A DNA stretch of 64,000 nucleotides from Epiperipatus broadwayi (GCA_028023455.1 JAQFVV010000073.1:560001-624000), one strand, 5' to 3'; shown: positions 51,198-62,995, counted from the first letter of the stretch. Notes: a model not told the origin generated them from the letters alone. Numbers and translations: made by a program.

Positions 51198-51712
51198 AAT
51201 GAATGAAATTAATTATAGAATGGATTTTATTTGGTTGAGATAACTTAGTTTTTTTAACAAAAAAATTATTCTGTTTGAAAATAAAAAAAATTAAAATACA
51301 CTTCTTATCAGTGATTACCTATGTACCTAAGACTTGGACACTTAACATAAGAGCAATTTAGAGACTTTGGATCACTGAACAAAATATGAAGAACTATTAC
51401 CAAAATGAAATGCATGGGTGATAAAGCAAACAGGTATCATTAACATCATTAAAAGAATTAAAAAATAAAATTAAGTTGGACTGAACATATTTCTATAAGA
51501 AATAATAGTAAATAAACAGTTCAAATCTTACATTCGACTCCAAAATATTCTAAAAAACCAAGAAAAAAATAATTTACAAGATGGATAGATGACAATCTGA
51601 TATACTGTGAAGAAGAAAGTTTATAAATCAGAGAAACTGTAGTAAATTTGGAGAGACTTTCATTCTGCAATGGATCAATAATAAATCAAAGTGATAATGA
51701 TGATGATGCATA
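51198..51712 (+). pseudogene. RTE-like LINE, copy 3, 3' portion
   Basis: Resumes the old copy where it was interrupted: AATGAATGAAATTAATTATAG corresponds to the copy-1 stretch GAGGAAATTAATCATAG. It then runs through degraded C-terminal sequence (ACTTGGACACTTAACATAAG, GAGAGACTTTCATTCTGCAA) to a decayed GATAATGATGATGATG tail at about 51690-51707. Confidence 0.8.
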
Positions 51713-52099
51713 TAATTACTATCTTGTAAATTTAATACTGCCTACCATTATTTTATATGTAATAATAAAATAAAAAATTATATAACACAACATACTAGTA
51801 GAATAACAAATGTATATTATAATTCTCTGGCTATAATTTCATCTATTAATAAATTAACCTCTAAAGTGAAAACACATTAAAATTCTTTCATTATTATGGT
51901 TTAATATATTAATAAATAGACCATCTCAAGCCAAACCCATACATAACTTGTGTGTTTATGTATTTTCACTTAGAGGACATCTATTTATTAATAGATGAAA
52001 CCATAGACATGAGAGAATTTTAGTATAAATGTATTTTGCTAGTATTTAACATTATATTATTTTCTATTTTACTATTTTGTATATATAGTAAATATTTTT
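51713..52099. repeat. AT-rich DNA containing a foldback (about 51791-52045)
   Basis: TTTCATCTATTAATAAAT and CCTCTAAAGTGAAAACACAT on the left (about 51808-51876) face ATGTATTTTCACTTAGAGG and ATTTATTAATAGATGAAA on the right (about 51958-52002). Matching extends outward through AATTCTCT/AGAGAATT. Spacer about 80 bases. Confidence 0.7.
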
Positions 52100-52203
52100 T
52101 TTAAGGGTCATAGCATCAGCTGGGACGCAAACCCACAACCCAAGAAACTGCCTGCAAGAGCAAGGCAGTCGCGCTGACCTCTCTACCACCAATGCAAGAC
52201 ATA
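52100..52203 (-). mobile_element. tRNA-derived SINE, family 1, copy 3
   Basis: The best-preserved copy. On the minus strand: GCATTGGTGGTAGAGAGGTC, AGCGCGACTGCCTTGC, GGCAGTTTCTTGGG, TTGTGGGTTTGCGTCCC (B-box region), then AGCTGATGCTATGACCCTT and an A-rich tail. Shared end TGATGCTATGAC with the other copies. Confidence 0.7.
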
Positions 52204-53720
52204 TATAAATAATTAACAATGAATTTTAAGTTTTATTAATATAAATAATTGAAGCTCCCTCTAGCTGACATTTCAAACGAATTTACACTAAATATTTAAG
52301 CTGATTTAGTATATACTCTTCCAGTTGTTGAAGTTCATGATAATTTTCCATATATTATATAGATTTGCGGTACAAAAATATAGTTTTGTCATTGTAAATT
52401 TTATTAAACATGATAGCCAATAAATAGTTCAATTATTTGTTTATATTAATAGCTCATTGAATTTTCCATTTGATTTATATATATATATTTATGTCCGTAT
52501 TTTTATAAGGGTGCACATTTGTAAAAATTATTAATTAGCACCATACATACGAAACAAATTTATATTTAACATTCAATGCAACAATTAATAGTACTGTAGT
52601 TTTTTTACACTGCCATATGATGCAAAAATCAAACAACCTTCACACGTGCTTTGGCATCAACCACCCTTACAAAATGCCATTTATATTTATGAACCATTGT
52701 AAAGAAACTTTGTTAAATCATATTTCTAAATTATACATTCATCATGAACTACAACAGTCGTAAGAGCATAGATTAAATCAGCCTAAATATTTAATGTAAT
52801 TAATTTGAAATTGCGATTAGAGAGCAATTCATTTATCCATATTAATAATACTTGAAAATCACATTAAACATTTACATGTATACAAAATATTATATATATT
52901 ACTTTCAATCATTATCGATCCATTAATGATATTTAAGTAACAATGACATAATTAGGTCAGTGTGAATGTCTATCCTTCACAGTCATTTAATAAAAAATAT
53001 TGATACCCAAAATACAATTCGTGCTGAAACATATAAAATACGGAATACCAAAGATGATACGTTAGTTTTAAAAACGCTTTATTTTATATGTATTGGTTTA
53101 AATATTTGTGTATTTTATTAGAAAAAAACATCTTCTAAGTAAAATAAAACGTTCCTGATAATTTAATATTCTCTTTGTTTATTCTAGAATTTTTAATTAC
53201 CATCTAACAACTAAAAAAGTAAATAATTATCTCTGCAGGTTATCCAGGTAATTATTCTGTAAATATCAACGGAAAGAAGAAAAAGTTTCGTATAAAATAA
53301 AGGTAGAAATGATATAAATTAATTCAATTTTTTTTATTAAATCTTATTTAATCATTTATAATTATTTTATATTAAATGCCTCGATTAACGTTCACAGGAA
53401 TTTCTTTTTTATTTAAAATACTTAGCAACTTTTAATTACAGGGCATTAATTAATGACTTTTTTTAAATTTATTAAATAATATTGATACAGTTATAAATTT
53501 ACTAATAATTTACAAAATAAATTTAAAACCTAAATTTTTATCAAGTGTGTTTATAGATTTAAATGCACTTAATAATTAATGTAATACTATCAGAGAATAT
53601 TAAGTAATTATATATATTTTTTTTATTTATTTAATTATAAATTTTTGATAGAAATTGAAAGTTGTGGAGATAAATGTGATTAAGAAGTTTTAAAAAAGAG
53701 GAAAATTAGGCATAAATACA
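52204..53720. other. AT-rich DNA, no gene seen
   Basis: A slightly less AT-rich patch at about 52610-52700. No readable frame or repeat. Confidence 0.4.
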
Positions 53721-53721
53721 T

Positions 53722-53958
53722 TCATCGTCATCATCAACAACAACAACAATTATCAATCCACTGCAGGATAGTTCAATCCATCTTTTTCGATTTTTACCTT
53801 CTCTTCTCCATATCACCCTGCACACTTTCTTATTTCATCCATCCATCTCACACATGGTCTCTTTCTGGATATTTTACAATCTCTTGGAATCCAGTTTAAG
53901 ATTTCAATTGTCCATCTATTATCTCTTCTAGCAATATATCCAGTCCAACTCCACATTA
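53722..53958 (-). mobile_element. RTE-like LINE, copy 5: short 3' fragment
   Basis: Matches the last about 230 bases of copies 1 and 2 (residues around WSWTGYIARR...PCVRWMDEIRKCAG) with a few indels. The tail on the minus strand is GTTGTTGTTGTTGATGATGA, a mixed version of the (GAT)n tail. 5'-truncated at about 53958. Confidence 0.85.
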
Positions 53959-56420
53959 GTAATACATAAATATACAATAAATAATATATTTTTGAAATAC
54001 AAGCATAATTCATATACATGGAGTTTAAATTTAATTTAGGGGACTTGAACACCGATTTTCAAGCCCCCTTGTAAAGAATAGTTGGCAGTAAGTTGCTAAG
54101 ATATATATCGATGTCAACATTAGCAGAGAAAGACAGAATAAACCGAAAATACAATAAATGCAAAAGGCTATAAGTTAAAAAAATTGATAGAAAGATTCTA
54201 AATTAAAAAGATAATGAAAATGATGATTATGTATAGATATTTTTTTTTATAAAATCAAGCCAATGAAGCACTAGTGCAAGACATCAGTAAACAAAAACAT
54301 CTCCCTCCATGGGTTGCTATCTTTTAATTTTTTTTTCGATTCAGAAATCTTTTCCATTCCAAAAACTATTCCAATTCCTAATCCCAAAGATCAGAGTCTA
54401 ATTATTATATAAAAAAGCTTATTTTAAAATGTTTTAGAATAAATGTTGGAATAGATATGATTATTAGCTTTTTATACTAGGTTTTTGTATGAGTAAAAGT
54501 GATTATAAGAGAAGAAATGGTGTTTGTATACTAAATAAAAACAGTTTATAATATTAGTATAAAGAGCAAAAATCATGACATACATAATAAACAAGCATAA
54601 TTAAATTATTATCTTGATTACTTGTATTTGTATATATATTTATAACTATTGAAAATAAAACTAAGAAAGATGATGTCAAAATTAAAATATCATATGAATT
54701 TCAGATTACACAAATATTAGTTTTAATTATATGTTAACAAGATAATTAAACATTGTGTAATCACATACCCCTGAATAAAACTAATTGTTTTCTTAAAATG
54801 TAATCAAAAAATAAAATGTTAAAAAATGGTGATATTATAGAGAAATTGTATGTTTTATTAAGATGATATACATATTATAATGAAAGTCTTTTTCCAATAA
54901 ATGAACAATAATGGGGTTTCTTAATTTTTAATCGAAAGAGTAGTTATCATGAAGCATGTGACAATAACAAAAGAATATTCTTATATAAAAGTATTAAAAA
55001 ATAAAATAATATTTACTTAAAAGAAAAAAGCTGTTAGAGGTTATACAGAACTATATTAAGCATTGTTGTGTAAGACAGAAAGTAAAAAAAAGTAAGAATG
55101 ATAAAAATGTATTACTGGTAAATAAAAATAAGTCTATTCTTACTTATAATCATGGCTAATCAAAATCATGTGTAATAAAAAATCCAAGATCTCATATCTC
55201 AATTTAGTCAAAAAATTGATTATAAATAGAGATGAGGGACCATTGGGATAAGGTTCTGCAATGTATCACTTACTAGATTAACCTAATAGTCACCTAATAA
55301 TTTTTTGAAAGACTGTAAGCTAAAAAAATTGAAAGATGATTAAAAGCTTAAAGAATGAAACCAACATAAACTTGTTTCAATACTCTTCAACTAACATATA
55401 GAGATTAAATATAAAACTAAGCATGGACTTAGCATTTGTTATAGTATAATGAATAGTTAATTTTGCAATGAAATAGGAGTCAATGAACGATGAATAAATT
55501 ATGCTGGTGCAAATTGATGAACTATTACAACAATCTCGATGATGATGAAAGAGATCCTGAAACATTAATTTGATACTACTAAAATAAAAACAAGGAGTTC
55601 TAAATGTAAATATTCAAAGAAAAAGGTTTAAATCTTGGGAATTTCAATTAATTCATGAAATCAATCAGAGTAAAGTAAGAGACTAAGGTAATGTATACCA
55701 AATGACATAAGAAGTAAAATCTAACAAACAAAATCAAAGCTTAAAATTATCAATCAATAATTTTCTCAGGGTTTATATGATTTTAGAATTTAACAATTTC
55801 ATATTATATATCTGGATCAATCAGAGGGATTTTATGGCTGTCCAGATATAGAAATGTAAGATAAATTATATTACAAAATAAAAATACTAATTGATATGTA
55901 ACTCCTTTCATTAATAATAATAAAAACAAACACTTAACTTTATAAATCCATAATAATAATGTAGACACAACAATCATGTTAGCCATTAGACAATCTTAAA
56001 ATATCTTGATCACAATTACAATAATATTAATAGGACACTAATAACATCATCTAAGGATATTTTAAATTTGATTTTTTTGATCAGCATGGTTAAGTTTAGT
56101 GAGTGATCACATCTTACAATTTATTAAGGTATTATTATTAAAAATCAAATATTTTGTTTTGAAGATATCACTTTAAAATAGCATCTCTGCATAATACCAC
56201 AGTATTTTCATCAGTCAATAGTATAATTTTATATGCTTTAAATAGAAATGTTTTAGCAAAATTTATTGATGATATTGCTGAACATATAACAAAATTAATC
56301 ATATTGAGTGATGATGATGGTGATAGCAATAATAATAATGTGAATTGTGTTTATCTGTTTAGCAACAAAGTTTCTGACAACTTACTAAATTTTAAAAATA
56401 AATTTTATTTACAATTAATA
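53959..56420. other. AT-rich DNA, no gene seen
   Basis: About 2.4 kb with no readable long frame or recognised repeat. The 60-62-codon frames here have no motif. Confidence 0.4.
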
Positions 56421-56423
56421 TTT

Positions 56424-56459
<36 letters not shown>

Positions 56460-56462
56460 AAA

Positions 56463-56517
<55 letters not shown>
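56421..56517. repeat. (AT)n microsatellite at palindrome edge
   Basis: Two AT runs (about 56428-56452 and 56467-56516). The left arm of the Penelope palindrome starts at 56518, directly at the end of the second run. Confidence 0.95.
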
Positions 56518-56520
<3 letters not shown>

Positions 56521-56757
56521 ATTTTTATATTGGACTATTTCCATCATCTAATATGTGTGTTGAATGTCTTTAGAAAAGTTTAATTTTTAGTTAAATATTC
56601 CAAATGCATTCAACTGTTAGTAATATCACAGCAAACAGGTTAGTATATGCACCAACTGTTAGTAATATCACAGCAAACAAATGTTAATAATATCACAGCA
56701 AACAGGTTAGTATATGCACTAACTGTTAGTAATATCACAGCAAACAGGTTAGTATAT

Positions 56758-56804
56758 GCACAACGTTTCGAGAGGTATTTTTCTCCCCTCTTCTTCAGGT
56801 GTTG
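56758..56804 (-). ncRNA. Hammerhead-like ribozyme motif, left arm
   Basis: Mirror of the right-arm motif on the minus strand, with identical core words. Confidence 0.45.
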
Positions 56805-56826
56805 CTGGCCTGACCAGTGACAGTAC

Positions 56827-56909
56827 TAGCATGGGATTCGAACCTGGGTCCTTAGATTCTTGATTATTGAAATTTAAGGTAACGCTCTAACCAACTGAGC
56901 CATCCTGCC
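56827..56909 (-). other. tRNA-like segment in Penelope tail, left arm
   Basis: Exact mirror of the right-arm segment, with the same A and B boxes on the minus strand. Confidence 0.65.
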
Positions 56910-56940
56910 AAAGGCAACAGTATGTAGTAATTTCATATAC

Positions 56941-57502
56941 TTATCTATGAGGTTCCTCCTGATTTCTCCACTTTTTCCTCAGAGCAAAGTTGATTAGTGG
57001 TTTCCATACATTATGTATAGTCACACTAGGTTGGCTTATGGGATTTTTTGCCATTGTCATGTGAGCAGCTTCTTTAAATTTTCTTCTTTGTACCTTTTCT
57101 TCTTTATCCAATATTTTTGTATTTTCCCAATTGAACGTATGTTCATTGGTCCATACATGGTCTGCTACCTTAGACACATCTGTTTTCTCTCTTCTAATCA
57201 TCAGTTTATGTTCTTGCAAGCGCTTTTGAATGGGACAGCTGGTCTCACCAATATATGTTCTTCCACATTCACATGGTATTTCATAGATGCAGTTTTTTCT
57301 TTGCAGCATTTCAAGTTTAGGCTTTGTAGATGTTAGAATTCCTCGTAGTGTGGTATGGCTCTGAAAAGCTGTTCTGATGTTATACTGATTGCAGATTTTC
57401 CTTAATTTGTCTGCTATTTTTGGAATGTATGGATACACTACAGTACCAATAATTGTCTTTTCTCTTGATGGTTCTTTTTGTTGTCTGTTTAATGTTTTCT
57501 TA
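56941..57502 (-). CDS. Penelope-like element C-terminal GIY-YIG region, left copy (truncated)
   Basis: The ORF extends to a Met at 57543, but its first 14 codons are the antisense of the right arm; Penelope-related sequence begins in the spacer at about 57502. Order: KKTLNRQQKEPSREKTI, then VYPYIPKIADKLRKICNQYN (the block that precedes the endonuclease), SHTTLRGILTSTKPK, IYEIPCECGRTYIGETSCPI (Cys pair and YIG core), QKRLQEHKLMIRR, VADHVWTNEHTFNWENTKIL (His-rich block) and a basic end, ending at a natural stop. The reverse transcriptase is missing, so this is a 5'-truncated copy of about 185 codons. In an intact element this domain would nick target DNA. It is fully open in frame, so it is young. 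Confidence 0.75.
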
Positions 57503-57957
57503 TCTGCAATCAGTATAACATCAGAACAGCTTTTCAGAGCCATACCACACTACGAGGAATTCTAACATCTACAAAGCCTAAACTTGAAATGCTGCAAAGA
57601 AAAAACTGCATCTATGAAATACCATGTGAATGTGGAAGAACATATATTGGTGAGACCAGCCGTCCCATTCAAAAGCGCTTGCAAGAACATAAACTGATGA
57701 TTAGAAGAGAGAAAACAGATGTGTCTAAGGTAGCAGACCATGTATGGACCAATGAACATACGTTCAATTGGGAAAATACAAAAATATTGGATAAAGAAGA
57801 AAAGGTACAAAGAAGAAAATTTAAAGAAGCTGCTCACATGACAATGGCAAAAAATCCCATAAGCCAACCTAGTGTGACTATACATAATGTATGGAAATCA
57901 CTAATCAACTTTGCTCTGAGGAAAAAGTGGAGAAATCAGGAGGAACCTCATAGATAA
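57493..57957 (+). CDS. Penelope-like element C-terminal GIY-YIG region, right copy (shorter)
   Basis: Inverted duplicate of the left copy. The frame is open from 57493, and the element-derived part starts at 57503 (CNQYNIRTAFQ); the first Met in frame is at 57589 (MLQRKNCIYEIPCECGRTYI). It ends at the same natural stop. Differences from the left copy are GETSRPI against GETSCPI and VWKSLINF against VWKPLINF. It lacks the YIPKIADKL block that the left copy has in the spacer, so it is more truncated. No promoter or RT is present; expression is not expected. Confidence 0.75.
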   Translation, partial: CFLICNQYNIRTAFQSHTTLRGILTSTKPKLEMLQRKNCIYEIPCECGRTYIGETSRPIQKRLQEHKLMIRREKTDVSKVADHVWTNEHTFNWENTKILDKEEKVQRRKFKEAAHMTMAKNPISQPSVTIHNVWKSLINFALRKKWRNQEEPHR

Positions 57958-57988
57958 GTATATGAAATTACTACATACTGTTGCCTTT

Positions 57989-58071
57989 GGCAGGATGGCT
58001 CAGTTGGTTAGAGCGTTACCTTAAATTTCAATAATCAAGAATCTAAGGACCCAGGTTCGAATCCCATGCTA
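57989..58071 (+). other. tRNA-like segment in Penelope tail, right arm
   Basis: TGGCTCAGTTGG (57996-58007, good A box) and GGTTCGAATCC (58054-58064, perfect B box), 46 bases apart, following GGCAGGA. The acceptor halves do not pair and the anticodon region is A/T-rich and unusual, so it is a tRNA-derived internal Pol III promoter-like sequence and not a tRNA gene. Confidence 0.65.
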
Positions 58072-58093
58072 GTACTGTCACTGGTCAGGCCAG

Positions 58094-58140
58094 CAACACC
58101 TGAAGAAGAGGGGAGAAAAATACCTCTCGAAACGTTGTGC
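58094..58140 (+). ncRNA. Hammerhead-like ribozyme motif, right arm
   Basis: CACCTGAAGA, helix GAGGGG/CCTCTC (one G-U) with an A-rich loop, then GAAACGTTGTG. The CTGAAGA and GAAA core words are present, CAC/GTG can form a short stem I, and ACGT is the self-complementary minimal stem III seen in short dimer-acting hammerheads. An extra A sits between the CTGAAGA core and helix II. Penelope-like terminal repeats are known to carry hammerheads. Activity is not shown. Confidence 0.45.
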
Positions 58141-58300
58141 ATATACTAACCTGTTTGCTGTGATATTACTAACAGTTAGTGCATATACTAACCTGTTTGC
58201 TGTGATATTATTAACATTTGTTTGCTGTGATATTACTAACAGTTGGTGCATATACTAACCTGTTTGCTGTGATATTACTAACAGTTGAATGCATTTGGAA
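58133..58300 (+). repeat. Short tandem repeats in Penelope tail, right arm
   Basis: The unit CATATACTAACCTGTTTGCT GTGATATTACTAACAGTT (about 41 bases) repeats three times, with an extra partial unit near 58215. It is mirrored at 56598-56765 in the left arm. Confidence 0.85.
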
Positions 58301-58380
58301 TATTTAACTAAAAATTAAACTTTTCTAAAGACATTCAACACACATATTAGATGATGGAAATAGTCCAATATAAAAATACA

Positions 58381-58412
58381 GCTAGAACACCATCATCACA
58401 AACCTTCAGAAA

Positions 58413-58444
<32 letters not shown>

Positions 58445-58500
58445 TCCTATTTATAAAGGATAAAGGATATATATATATATATATATATCCTTTATCAAAT
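58381..58500. repeat. (AT)n tracts with hairpin
   Basis: AT runs at about 58419-58443 and 58469-58487. The second is the loop of a hairpin ATAAAGGAT...ATCCTTTAT (58460-58496). Confidence 0.85.
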
Positions 58501-61500
58501 TTATCAAAAGGAATTTATAAAAAATATCATGACTCTAATACTAACATGAAAATATCACCTTAAATCAAATCAAAATTATGATACATTATTACATTTTACA
58601 GTATTATTATTTACATTTATTCTTTAATTTACATCTTTCTAGTTTATTACAAATTTCCTCAACTTTATTTACCACATATAGGTTTATTAAATTTCTATAT
58701 CAAAATTAAAATACAAGTAAAGAAACCACAAGTTAATATTAAATGAATGGTAGGCAAGCAATACTTAATACTTGGCCTTTTAAGATGACAAATATTTCTT
58801 AAGGCATCTATAGTTATGGAGAAGATTATGTAACATTCCAATTCTATTATCTAAGATGTGCAACTGGTAATATAACTTAAATCTACCTAAAATAAATCAG
58901 TATCACTGTAACTCTATATTTGGTTCTCTAATATCCTATTATAAACTTTTCCATAATACAATTAAAAATTTTAGTTTACCAATATTTAATTAATGTTTCA
59001 GATAGAGATTTTAAATATTTTGTCTTACTGCACTTATCAATTAAGATCTTGTTTGACTATTGGTATGCTCCCTATATTACATATTTGTAAATACAAGCTC
59101 ATAAAAGCATTGCCACACTATATATGACTTGCTTTATTGATTATTACTTAACTAAGAGTAGCAAATAATAAATACAGTATGTACATTTGATACCTCTTTG
59201 AGCTGATAATAGACTAATACAATAATATAGTACTATAAGCCACTACTTAACAGGGACATTATTATTTGGTATCATCATTTTCCTGATGCTGACACAGTTC
59301 ACAGATCAAATTTATACCTTTAAGGATGATTTTACTGTCACTAAATATCAAACAATCATGAATTAATGGGATGAAATTTAATCCATATGCAATATATCCA
59401 TAAGTATAATAGTGATGAGATGAGGCAGATAAGTAAGTAAATAACCTAAACCACGATCATTTCCATGATTATGGATGGTCTGCTAACTTGGTGCTACTAT
59501 TTGGAATGTCTATAAGAATATGAGAAAAAAATGGCAATTAATCCCTTATTTAAGAAAATACACAAAATTCTTTGTAACAATATAGGCCTTAATTAGCCCA
59601 AATTCCCATGGACATCAATGTGATTCACCCATGATGATGACTTAACACTTTCATGTGGGATAAGGAAAGAAGTACATCTTATGTCAGATGATATGAATAT
59701 AAAAATAAACAACAAGCATAAAATCATGTCATGATAGCCTAACATGGCAACAATCAAATCTCACAATAAATAACTTTTACATTATAGATGTGAACACCAA
59801 ACAAACAAAATATGAATATCAATTAATATGTAAAAAAATGTAATTATCAACTTGAAAGTAAATATTAATGGGTAATAATTATCAGTAGTAATGAATCATA
59901 TAATATAATACATAATAAAATATTAAATAAGCCTACATTCAATCAAAATTGACTTTGACTTTCAGTGCTCTTTAGATAGTGGCATATTTACTAATCAAAC
60001 AACAAAAAAATGTTATAATAAAGTTTAAAAATTTATCATATTGATTTTATCTTCCTTGTGATTACTTTTTAACATAAACATACACCTAAATATATCTCTT
60101 ATTTCAGATCCCTTTATTTTATGACCAGTCAATTGCTGAAGACATACAAATATTAAATACACATAAGGTTATAATAAATACACAATAAATAAATAAAAAT
60201 ATTATTAAATAAAATTTCTTCAAATTTCTTGTATGATGAAAGGGAAGACATGAAGGTAACAATTTAAATTTTAAAATTATTTTAAAGGCCTCATGATGTT
60301 CTTTGCTTTTTAATAATATCATAATTACTTTACATTTCTCACTGCATTTTTTCTCTGTAAATATCATGATTAAACTATTTCTTCCCTTTTGTATAGGCAT
60401 CAAATTAATTATCATGAGGCATCAACTTCCACTTTTAACTTCAAATACATAGCTAGCATTGAAGATTTTCTTCTGTAATATCATCATTATAAATTTTATT
60501 ATTTATCACAAATATTTTATAATATCCATTTTCAATGTATTTATTAAAATCATAATATTTTAGATGCTTCAGGTAAACAATTATTACTCACTTATTACTA
60601 ATCATAGAGTAATTACCAAAGTCATTAACTAATTACAATCTCTTTAGACTGGAAGAAAATGCAATGCTGAATATGAACAGTGATCAAAAATATTATTGGG
60701 GTATATAATTAGTTAATTTTAAGATATAATCCAGCTATCCAATAAATACCCTATAGTACTTTTAAAATTCATAATATTATTAAAATAACAGTTTATTAAT
60801 TTGGAATTAAGGTAAACTGATATAATATTGGCAAGATAATATTATTTTATTTAATAATCATAACAATTCTGCTACAGCTAAGTAAAGTCATATCTGATTT
60901 TTCATAAATTTGAGGTAATTTATAACATTTAATATTAAGAATTTCAGTAAAGTATTTCTGAGAACTCTAGAATTAGTAGTTTATTTGCCCATAATTATTG
61001 AAACTTAGACTGGTGTAAGTTATTATTTTTACCAATTTTACATGATAAAATAATTTAATTTACTTTTTGTGTAATCTGTAAATATAGGACATTAAATAGA
61101 AATTAATGGTATATACATCTAGTTTAAACTAGCATTTCATTTTAATAAAAGCTTTTTATAAGTGTACTAGAAGAATCGTTTAGCAATTAAAATCAGGTAT
61201 GACTTTTAATATAGTTTACTTTTAACTTTCTCCTATGAATGAAAGTTCCAAAACTACTTCCTATCATAAATTTAAATTCATAATAGCAACATTTATTACT
61301 TATTTTATGGATATTATAGATAAAACAATTATAAGGTAATTTATGAAAATTAATATTTATGAATTTTTTTTTACCTGCTTATGGATCAACTTAAACTTGG
61401 TAGCCATTTTCTTGCTTCAACTTTGATCTTGTTCATGATTTCCAATTTTAAAATTATTAGTTGGTAAACATAATGTGTCCTGTCCTTTTGGAAATGAAGG

Positions 61501-62160
61501 GACTTTAAAATTTACCCCATGTTTTAATAATTAATAACAATCAATAATTTATATTTTTCACTATAGAAAATAATAAATTCTAAATATTTTGTATAATTTA
61601 AATAATTGATAAGATAATTTGACAGTTGACAATGATCACTATGTTCATTTAAAAGTAATCCCCCTCTCCAAATTTTTACTAGCTAATTTATAAACTTTTA
61701 GTCAAGGGGCTGATTGTAAATCAATAGACCAATCAGATTTTTTATTGTCAGTAGAGATATTAACCTAAAATTAGCAAATGTCCATCCTTGTAACCTTGGT
61801 TATGATCAATTGAACTCTACTAATATTTTAGAATACCATAAAAATATTCAATGTTTAATTATTTTGTTTAATGTAAAATAATACTAATCTTAAGTTCACT
61901 GATATATTATTATTTAACAATAAAATATTAGAGCAATTATATGGTTTTATTTAAAGTAGTATTAGATTATTATATCATAGATATTGAAACTAATTTATCT
62001 GTCAAATCATAATTGAGCATGCCCACTCACAACCTGGCAAAGAACTGACATATATGTTGAACAATTTGTTTATTTACTATCATAGAGAGATTTATCTATT
62101 AAGTTTATCTATTCTCATCCATTAAAATTAATAACCATTAGATGACACTACTGATTCACA
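58501..62160. other. AT-rich DNA, no gene seen
   Basis: 3.6 kb without recognisable frames, RNA genes or clear repeats. The 98-codon minus frame at 60119-60415 has no motif and its composition is that of the flanks. Confidence 0.4.
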
Positions 62161-62164
62161 TAAC

Positions 62165-62866
62165 AAATTTAAGTACTTTTAAGACAAGCTTTAACCTGTA
62201 TCAAATATGCTTTGAATTTTTGTATAATAGTCAAGCAATATCTTTATTTTGCCTATAGAGGGACTTCTCAAACCATGACACAAGATACCAACTTTTATAA
62301 AGATAAGAGTGGCCATCTTATCTTTAACCTTACTTTCCACTTATAAAAGCCAATCTAAAGCATCTTGATTTGGGAACATGAAGCTATTGTTCTCTCCACT
62401 GTTCAAGTCTACTATTTCCTATACAAATTAACATTCGTGAAATCTTGTGATTTGCAACAAGTTAATATTATAATGTTTATTCTGAAAATATATATAAGTG
62501 CACAAGAAGTACAAGTAAATACTTTTAAGACAGGGTTTAATTTAACCTGCATCAAATGCACCTTGACATTTTTTAAAATAGTCAAGCAATATCTTTATTT
62601 TGTCAATAGAGAGACCTCTCAAACCATGATACAACATAGTGACTTTTATAAAGATAAGAAAAAACATCTTATCTTTAACCTAACTTTCCACTTGTATAGG
62701 CCAATCTGAAGCATCTTGATTTGGGGGCATGAAGCTGTTGTTCTCTCCACTGTTTAAGTCCACTATCACCTACACACATCAACATTCATGAAATCTTGTA
62801 ATTTACAATGAGTTAATATTACAATCTTTATACTAAAAATAATTCTAATTCTATAACAGATTTAAA
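62165..62866 (+). repeat. Two-copy tandem duplication, about 351-bp unit
   Basis: AGTCAAGCAATATCTTTATT starts at 62229 and at 62580. Both units also share CTTTTAAGACA, CTCAAACCATGA, CATCTTATCTTTAACC, AAGCATCTTGATTTGGG, TGTTCTCTCCACTGTT and CATGAAATCTTGT-like words, with scattered substitutions. The 114-codon frame 62365-62709 spans the unit junction and is not supported as a gene. Confidence 0.9.
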
Positions 62867-62946
62867 TAATTAAGATGTCAGTTGATTAAAATTAAAATTT
62901 TATTTTATGAATTGACAAAATATAACTGGATGAAAACCAAGCGTAA

Positions 62947-62990
<44 letters not shown>
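62947..62990. repeat. (AT)n microsatellite upstream of element C
   Basis: AT run of about 43 bases, 28 bases before element C. Confidence 0.97.

Positions 62991-62995
<5 letters not shown>

Larger units (their letters stand above)
56518..58380. repeat. Near-perfect palindrome, 878-bp arms, 107-bp spacer
   Basis: Position x in the left arm pairs with 114898 minus x in the right arm, from 56518/58380 to 57395/57503, with no net indel between the inner and outer edges. Only a few substitutions differ; two amino-acid differences show in the coding part. Each arm contains, outward from the centre, the Penelope-like GIY-YIG end, a tRNA-like segment, a hammerhead-like core, short tandem repeats and about 90 bases of other sequence. 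The high identity means recent formation or ongoing gene conversion. Confidence 0.95.

Noticed and set aside
57013-57336. 107-codon frame with hydrophobic, Cys/Phe-rich product, identical on both arms of the palindrome
   Set aside because: Antisense shadow of the GIY-YIG coding sequence; duplicated only because the arm is duplicated.
57989-58071. Functional tRNA gene
   Set aside because: A and B boxes are good, but the acceptor arm does not pair and the anticodon arm region is aberrant. The same holds for the SINE heads at 4.1, 44.0 and 52.1 kb.
62365-62709. 114-codon frame as a gene
   Set aside because: It crosses the junction of a 350-bp tandem duplication, and the frame is not conserved as a coding unit between the two copies.
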